The position numbers and the translations under genes were made by a program. Below are positions 59,792 to 64,000 of a stretch of DNA of 64,000 bases, one piece after another (positions within the stretch are counted from its first letter, which is position 1; every line of letters starts with the position of its first letter). Under the pieces are notes generated by a model. It ran no database searches, was not told the origin of the DNA, and saw only the letters and a list, made by a program, of their open reading frames with translations. This DNA is from Microbacterium terrae (GTDB taxonomy: Bacteria; Actinomycetota; Actinomycetes; Actinomycetales; Microbacteriaceae): NCBI RefSeq assembly GCF_017831975.1, contig NZ_JAFDSS010000001.1, positions 1,674,001 through 1,738,000 of the forward strand. The letters are read 5' to 3'.

Positions 59792-60280
59792 TCAGAACCA
59801 GTCGGACTCGCGGACTTCCTTCATCGCGGCCCGCCGGTCCTCCGGCGTGAGCCGCGAAAGGTACAGCATGCCGTCGAGGTGGTCGGTCTCGTGCTGCAGC
59901 GCCTGGGCCAGGAGCCCCTCGCCCTCGAGCACGACTGGCTCGCCGTCGAGGTCGATGCCCGTCACGCGCGCCCACGGATGCCGCAGCGCGTCGTGCCAGA
60001 GGCCGGGCACCGAGAGGCATCCCTCCCCCGTCGGCACCGGGTCGCCCGACACCTCGAGCACGGGATTGAGCACGTACCCGATCTCACCGTCGATGTTGTA
60101 GCTGAACGCCCGCACGCCCACGCCGATCTGCGGCGCTGCCACGCCGGCGCGGCCGGGCAGGGCGACGGTGTCGACGAGGTCCTGCACGAGGGCCCGCACG
60201 CCGTCATCGATCCGGTCGACGGGCGCGCTCGGCGCACGGAGCACCGGGTCGCCGAAGACCCGGATGGCACGGACCGCCAT
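59792..60280 (-). CDS. def: Peptide deformylase
   Basis: Removes the formyl group from nascent proteins; 162 residues. The three motifs are present: GVAAPQIG (motif I), EGCLSVPGLW (motif II, metal Cys) and QALQHETDHLDG (motif III, HExxH form). ATG at 60280 overlaps the stop of the upstream ATPase gene by one base (TAATG), so it is translationally coupled. A short C-terminal tail (KEVRESDWF) follows. Confidence 0.96.
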   Translation of the reverse strand: MAVRAIRVFGDPVLRAPSAPVDRIDDGVRALVQDLVDTVALPGRAGVAAPQIGVGVRAFSYNIDGEIGYVLNPVLEVSGDPVPTGEGCLSVPGLWHDALRHPWARVTGIDLDGEPVVLEGEGLLAQALQHETDHLDGMLYLSRLTPEDRRAAMKEVRESDWF

Positions 60281-62031
60281 TACGCGGCGTTCGCGAAGAC
60301 GCGCAGGCCCTCGACCACGACCGCGGCGAGCTCACGCGCCGCCTGGCGCGTCTGCGGCTGCAGGTCGCGGAACGTGATCGCGCTCCCCGCCGCGATGTGC
60401 GGGTCGTACGGCATGTGCACCACCGAGCGCACGCGGGTCTTGAAGTGGGCCTCGAGCTCTTCCGGGCGAACCAGCGGGGCGCCGGGACGCGCGTTGTTCA
60501 CCACGACGATCGCGCCGCGCACCTGCTCGGCGTAGCCGTTGGTCTCGAGCCAGGTGAGGGTCTCGGAGGCGAGCTTGGCCTCGTCGACGCTCAGACCCGC
60601 CACGACCACGAGCTGGTCGGCGCGCTGGAGCGTCGCCTCCATGACGGAGTGCACGATGCCGGTTCCGGTGTCGGTGAGCACGATCGAGTAGTAATGCGCA
60701 GCGAGCGACGCGACGGTGTTGTAGTCGACGTCGTTGAACGCCTCCGACACGCGCGGGTCGGTGTCGGATGCGAGCACGTCGAGGCGCGTCTCGTCGCGGG
60801 CGACGATGTTCGACAGGTCGTTGTAGCCGGCGACGTCGCCGCTCACGCGCACGAGGTCGCGCACGGTCTTGCCGCTCGTCCGGGCGATGCGCTCGGCGAG
60901 GGTGCCGCGGTCGGGGTTCGCGTCGATGGCGATCACGCGGTCGTCGCGGGCGTCGGCGAGAGCCATGCCGAGGAGCGTGGTGACGGTGGTCTTTCCCACG
61001 CCGCCCTTGCGCGAGACGACCGGCACGAACCGGGCGACGCCGTTGAGCGGCGCGGCGATGCGGCGGTCGAGCTCCTTGCGGGCACGCGCGCGCTTGCCGT
61101 CTCCCAGGTTGATGCGGTGACCCGACATCGAGTAGACGAGCTGCTGCCAGAGCCCTTCGGGCTCGGACTTGACGACATGGTGCGGGTCGAGCAGACGATC
61201 GGGCGTCAGCAGATCTGCGGTCTCACGGTCGGCTTCGAACTCGCCGAGGCGCTTGGATGTCAAGGTGACCTCCGGGCGGGGCTGAACGCGCTCGACCGCT
61301 CGGTCGGCGACGCTGGTGGGGTGGAATGCCTCGCGACGGCTGACCGGAACGGTCCCGGTCGCCGGCGGGACGGGTGCGACCGCAGGTGCTTCGACCTCGT
61401 CGCGGGCGTCGGCGTCGATCGCGGCGGGCTCTGCCACCGCAGCCTCGTCGACGGATGCCGCGGCCTCAGCCTCGACCTGTGTCTCAGCGGCGGCAGCTTC
61501 AGCCGCTGCCGTCTTCGCCGCAGCCTCTGCCGCCTCAGCAGCCGCAGCCTCGATCTCGGCAGCGTCGGCTGCGGCCTGGTCGCGTGCCGCGGCCTCGGCG
61601 AATGCGACGGCGAGAGCGATCTCCTCGGCCTCCGCGGCCTCCGCGGCGGCGGCATCCTCGTGGGACTCGTCGGGATCGTCCGCATCGGCGGATTCGAACT
61701 CCACGACGATCTCGCCGGTCTCCGCCTCGACGACGACGGCGTCCTCGACGTCGTCGTAGCGCGAGAGCACGGCCTCGACGTCGGCCGGCTCGTCCGCGTC
61801 GGCGCCCTCAGCGTCGGCGGGGATCTCCACGACGAAGGGCACGCCCTCGTCGATCACGCCGTCATCGACGACGTCGTCGTCGGTGTCGTCCGACTCGGCG
61901 GGAAGCTCGACGTTCACCTGCGCCGTGGCGCCGCTGATGAATCCGAGTCGGGCGGTGTCGAGGTTTCCGGTGTCGGAAAGCACGCCGTTCTCGGAGTCTT
62001 TGGGCGTCTGGTCAGATCGATCGGGCGTCAC
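60280..62031 (-). CDS. ParA/MinD-like ATPase with long acidic Ala/Glu-rich N-terminus
   Basis: 583 residues. The first ~230 are disordered and acidic with a stretch of Ala/Glu repeats (residues about 120-220) likely to form a single alpha helix or coiled coil. The C-terminal ~280 residues are a P-loop ATPase with deviant Walker A SRKGGVGKTTV near residue 345, DANPDRGTLA, TDTGTGIV, and VVAGLSVDEAKLA. Similar N-extended MinD-like ATPases occur beside type VII secretion or cell-division genes; no such neighbours here. It could position a polar or wall component. GTG at 62031 with AGGAG 9 nt upstream. Confidence 0.82.
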   Translation of the reverse strand: MTPDRSDQTPKDSENGVLSDTGNLDTARLGFISGATAQVNVELPAESDDTDDDVVDDGVIDEGVPFVVEIPADAEGADADEPADVEAVLSRYDDVEDAVVVEAETGEIVVEFESADADDPDESHEDAAAAEAAEAEEIALAVAFAEAAARDQAAADAAEIEAAAAEAAEAAAKTAAAEAAAAETQVEAEAAASVDEAAVAEPAAIDADARDEVEAPAVAPVPPATGTVPVSRREAFHPTSVADRAVERVQPRPEVTLTSKRLGEFEADRETADLLTPDRLLDPHHVVKSEPEGLWQQLVYSMSGHRINLGDGKRARARKELDRRIAAPLNGVARFVPVVSRKGGVGKTTVTTLLGMALADARDDRVIAIDANPDRGTLAERIARTSGKTVRDLVRVSGDVAGYNDLSNIVARDETRLDVLASDTDPRVSEAFNDVDYNTVASLAAHYYSIVLTDTGTGIVHSVMEATLQRADQLVVVAGLSVDEAKLASETLTWLETNGYAEQVRGAIVVVNNARPGAPLVRPEELEAHFKTRVRSVVHMPYDPHIAAGSAITFRDLQPQTRQAARELAAVVVEGLRVFANAA

Positions 62032-62078
62032 AGCGGAGGTCTCCTGGCAGTTCGTCGGTCGGGTTGCCGCCCTCCAGG

Positions 62079-64000
62079 CTACTGCGCCGGACGGATCACG
62101 ACCAAAAGATCTCCCGCATCCACCTGCTGCGTAGGCCCGATCGCGAGGCGCTCGACGACGCCGTCGACGGGTGCGGTGATGGCCGCCTCCATCTTCATCG
62201 CCTCGATCGACGCGACCGGCTGGCCGGCGCTCACGGCGTCTCCGACGCCGGCCTTGAGCGTCACGACGCCCGAGAAGGGCGCGGCGACCTGACCGGGCTT
62301 GGACGTGTCGGCCTTCTCGGCCTGTCGCGCCTCGACGGTGATGCTGCGGTCGCGCACGAACACCGGACGCAGCTGTCCGTTGAGGGTGGTCATCACGGTG
62401 CGCATGCCCTTGTCGTCGGCCTCGCCGATGGCTTCGAGCCCCACGTACAGCTGCACGCCCCGCTCGATCTCGACGACGTGCTCCGTCCCGGCGGTGAGGC
62501 CGTAGAGGTAGTCGGCGGTGTCGAGCACACTCAGGTCGCCGAACACGTCGCGCACCTGCGCGAACGCCCGGGTGGGAGCGGGGAACAGCAGCCGGTTAAG
62601 GGTGCTCCGCCGCTCGTCGGCGTCGCCCTCGAGCGCGGCTGCCTCGTCGGCGGTGAGGGGGGTGACGCCCACCTTCACGTCGCGCCCCTGCAGCACCTTG
62701 GTGCGGAAGGGCTCGGGCCAGCCGCCGGGCAGGTCGCCGAGCTCACCGGCCATGAATCCGACGACCGAGTCGGGGATGTCGTAGTTCTGCGGGTTCTCGG
62801 CGAAGTCGGCCGGGTCGGCCTTGACGGCCGCCAAGTGGAGGGCGAGATCGCCGACGACCTTCGACGACGGCGTCACCTTCGGCACGCGGCCGAGGATCTC
62901 GTTCGCCGCCGCGTACATGTCTTCGATGAGCTCGAAGTCCTCGGCGAGGCCGAGCGCGATCGCCTGCTGACGCAGGTTCGAGAGCTGACCACCCGGGATC
63001 TCGTGGTGGTACACGCGTCCGGTGGGTCCGGGAAGCCCCGACTCGAACGGCGCATAGAGGTTGCGCACCGCCTCCCAGTACGGCTCGAGATCGGTCACCG
63101 CACCGAGATCGATGCCTGTGTCGCGCTCGGTGTGCGACATCGCAGCGACGAGCGCCGACAGCGAGGGCTGGCTGGTCGTGCCCGACATGGGTGCGGCGGC
63201 CACGTCGACAGCATCCGCCCCCGCGGCCGACGCGGCGAGCAGGGTCGCGAGCTGACCGCCGGCAGTGTCGTGGGTGTGCACATGCACGGGCAGGTCGAAA
63301 CGGTCGCGGAGCGCCGCGACGAGCTTCGACGCGGCCGCCGGGCGCAGGAGCCCTGCCATGTCCTTGATGGCGAGCACGTGGGCGCCGGCATCCACGATCT
63401 GCTCCGCCAGACGCAGGTAGTAGTCGAGCGTGTAGAGCTGCTCGGACGGGTTCAGGATGTCGCCGGTGTAGCAGACGGCGACCTCGGCGACCGAGGTGCC
63501 GGTGGCCAGCACCGCGTCGATGGCGGGGCGCATCTGCGACACGTCGTTGAGGGCGTCGAAGATGCGGAAGATGTCGATGCCGGATGCCGCGGCCTCACGC
63601 ACGAACGCGTCGGTGACCTCGGTCGGGTACGGGGTGTACCCCACGGTGTTGCGGCCGCGCAGCAGCATCTGGATCGCGACGTTCGGCAGCGCCTCGCGCA
63701 GGCTGTCGAGCCGCTCCCACGGGTCTTCGCCGAGGAACCGCAGCGCGACGTCGTACGTGGCGCCGCCCCAGGCCTCGACCGAGAGCAGCTCGGGCGTGAG
63801 CCGCGCGACGTAAGGTGCGACGGTCGCGAGGTCCTTCGTGCGCACGCGGGTGGCGAGCAGCGACTGGTGGGCGTCGCGGAACGTCGTCTCGGTGACGGCG
63901 AGGGCGGTCTGCTCGCGCAGCGCCTTCGCGAAGCCGGCGGGGCCGAGCTCGAGCAGCCGCTGACGCGAGCCGGCGACCGGCTCGGTGGTCAGGTCGAGGG
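62079..64000 (-). CDS. pyc: Pyruvate carboxylase, C-terminal part (partial)
   Basis: Anaplerotic carboxylation of pyruvate to oxaloacetate. The visible 639 residues start inside the carboxyltransferase domain (TFRDAHQSLLATRVRTKDL, EAWGGATYDVALRFL, KDMAGLLRP with the catalytic Lys, HVHTHDTAGGQL) and continue through the tetramerisation region to the biotinyl domain with SIEAMKMEA (biotin Lys near the end). The biotin carboxylase half lies beyond the right edge. Stop at 62079; the ATPase gene begins 47 nt downstream. Confidence 0.96.
   Translation of the reverse strand, partial: LDLTTEPVAGSRQRLLELGPAGFAKALREQTALAVTETTFRDAHQSLLATRVRTKDLATVAPYVARLTPELLSVEAWGGATYDVALRFLGEDPWERLDSLREALPNVAIQMLLRGRNTVGYTPYPTEVTDAFVREAAASGIDIFRIFDALNDVSQMRPAIDAVLATGTSVAEVAVCYTGDILNPSEQLYTLDYYLRLAEQIVDAGAHVLAIKDMAGLLRPAAASKLVAALRDRFDLPVHVHTHDTAGGQLATLLAASAAGADAVDVAAAPMSGTTSQPSLSALVAAMSHTERDTGIDLGAVTDLEPYWEAVRNLYAPFESGLPGPTGRVYHHEIPGGQLSNLRQQAIALGLAEDFELIEDMYAAANEILGRVPKVTPSSKVVGDLALHLAAVKADPADFAENPQNYDIPDSVVGFMAGELGDLPGGWPEPFRTKVLQGRDVKVGVTPLTADEAAALEGDADERRSTLNRLLFPAPTRAFAQVRDVFGDLSVLDTADYLYGLTAGTEHVVEIERGVQLYVGLEAIGEADDKGMRTVMTTLNGQLRPVFVRDRSITVEARQAEKADTSKPGQVAAPFSGVVTLKAGVGDAVSAGQPVASIEAMKMEAAITAPVDGVVERLAIGPTQQVDAGDLLVVIRPAQ

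Overview
The window is chromosomal DNA of a very GC-rich actinobacterium, most likely a Microbacterium or close Microbacteriaceae relative. Evidence: roughly 70% GC, a division/cell-wall (dcw) cluster ending in sepF, yggT and divIVA (wag31), an actinobacterial bcc-aa3 respiratory gene set (diheme QcrC, three-helix QcrA, CtaF), PASTA kinase next to an Rv2175c-type gene, and abundant leaderless-type promoters. No rRNA, tRNA, transposase, integrase or CRISPR array was seen. Most of the content is conserved core genome; the accessory parts are the sialic-acid genes at the left edge, a GntR/membrane-protein pair inside the dcw cluster, and several repeat-rich spacers.

Layout. 1-3269 (-): four tightly overlapped genes for nonulosonic (sialic) acid synthesis, activation and probable transfer. 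3425-7177: 5'-3' exonuclease, PHP phosphoesterase, small membrane protein, trpD. 7363-11775 (+): ctaE-qcrCAB. 11972-16357: rhodanese protein, and the leftward operon ctaC-ctaD-ctaF-PP2C phosphatase. 16518-23294: erpA, M20 dipeptidase, DUF3043 protein, pyrD, nrdR, hisD, a membrane protein. 23374-29941: dnaE, DinB-like, GNAT, Nudix, a pseudouridine synthase. 29943-48728 (-): lspA, divIVA, yggT, sepF, yggS, ftsZ, ftsQ, murC, then a rightward GntR module, then murG, ftsW, murD, mraY, murF, ftsI, ftsL, rsmH, mraZ. 48983-59724: DUF3040 protein, polyprenyl synthase, Rv2175c-like protein, LysM hydrolase, PASTA kinase, class II DAHP synthase, acyltransferase, ROK glucokinase, acyl-CoA synthetase. 59792-64000 (-): def, a ParA/MinD-like ATPase and the carboxyl-terminal part of pyruvate carboxylase.

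How the genes work together. The dcw genes form one long leftward unit headed by mraZ, with three 10-bp MraZ-type boxes upstream of it and a long hairpin between mraZ and rsmH. The cluster lacks murE (between ftsI and murF) and pgeF (between ftsZ and yggS), and is split between murG and murC by an oppositely oriented GntR/membrane-protein pair with its own promoter and operator-like repeats. ctaE-qcrCAB and ctaCDF encode the cytochrome bcc-aa3 respiratory chain. The Rv2175c-like gene, PASTA kinase, DAHP synthase, acyltransferase and acyl-CoA synthetase keep the gene neighbourhood known from Mycobacterium.

The strongest signal beyond the genes is a repeated promoter architecture: a -10 hexamer of the form TANNNT placed 6 or 7 nt upstream of an ATG or GTG start, found at about 16 genes, which predicts leaderless mRNAs and fixes many start codons. 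Other non-gene structures are a 93-bp palindromic element at 54528-54620, a G-quadruplex-prone run at 36797-36829, paired palindromes before ftsZ, and small minisatellites at 28292-28363 and 38231-38338.
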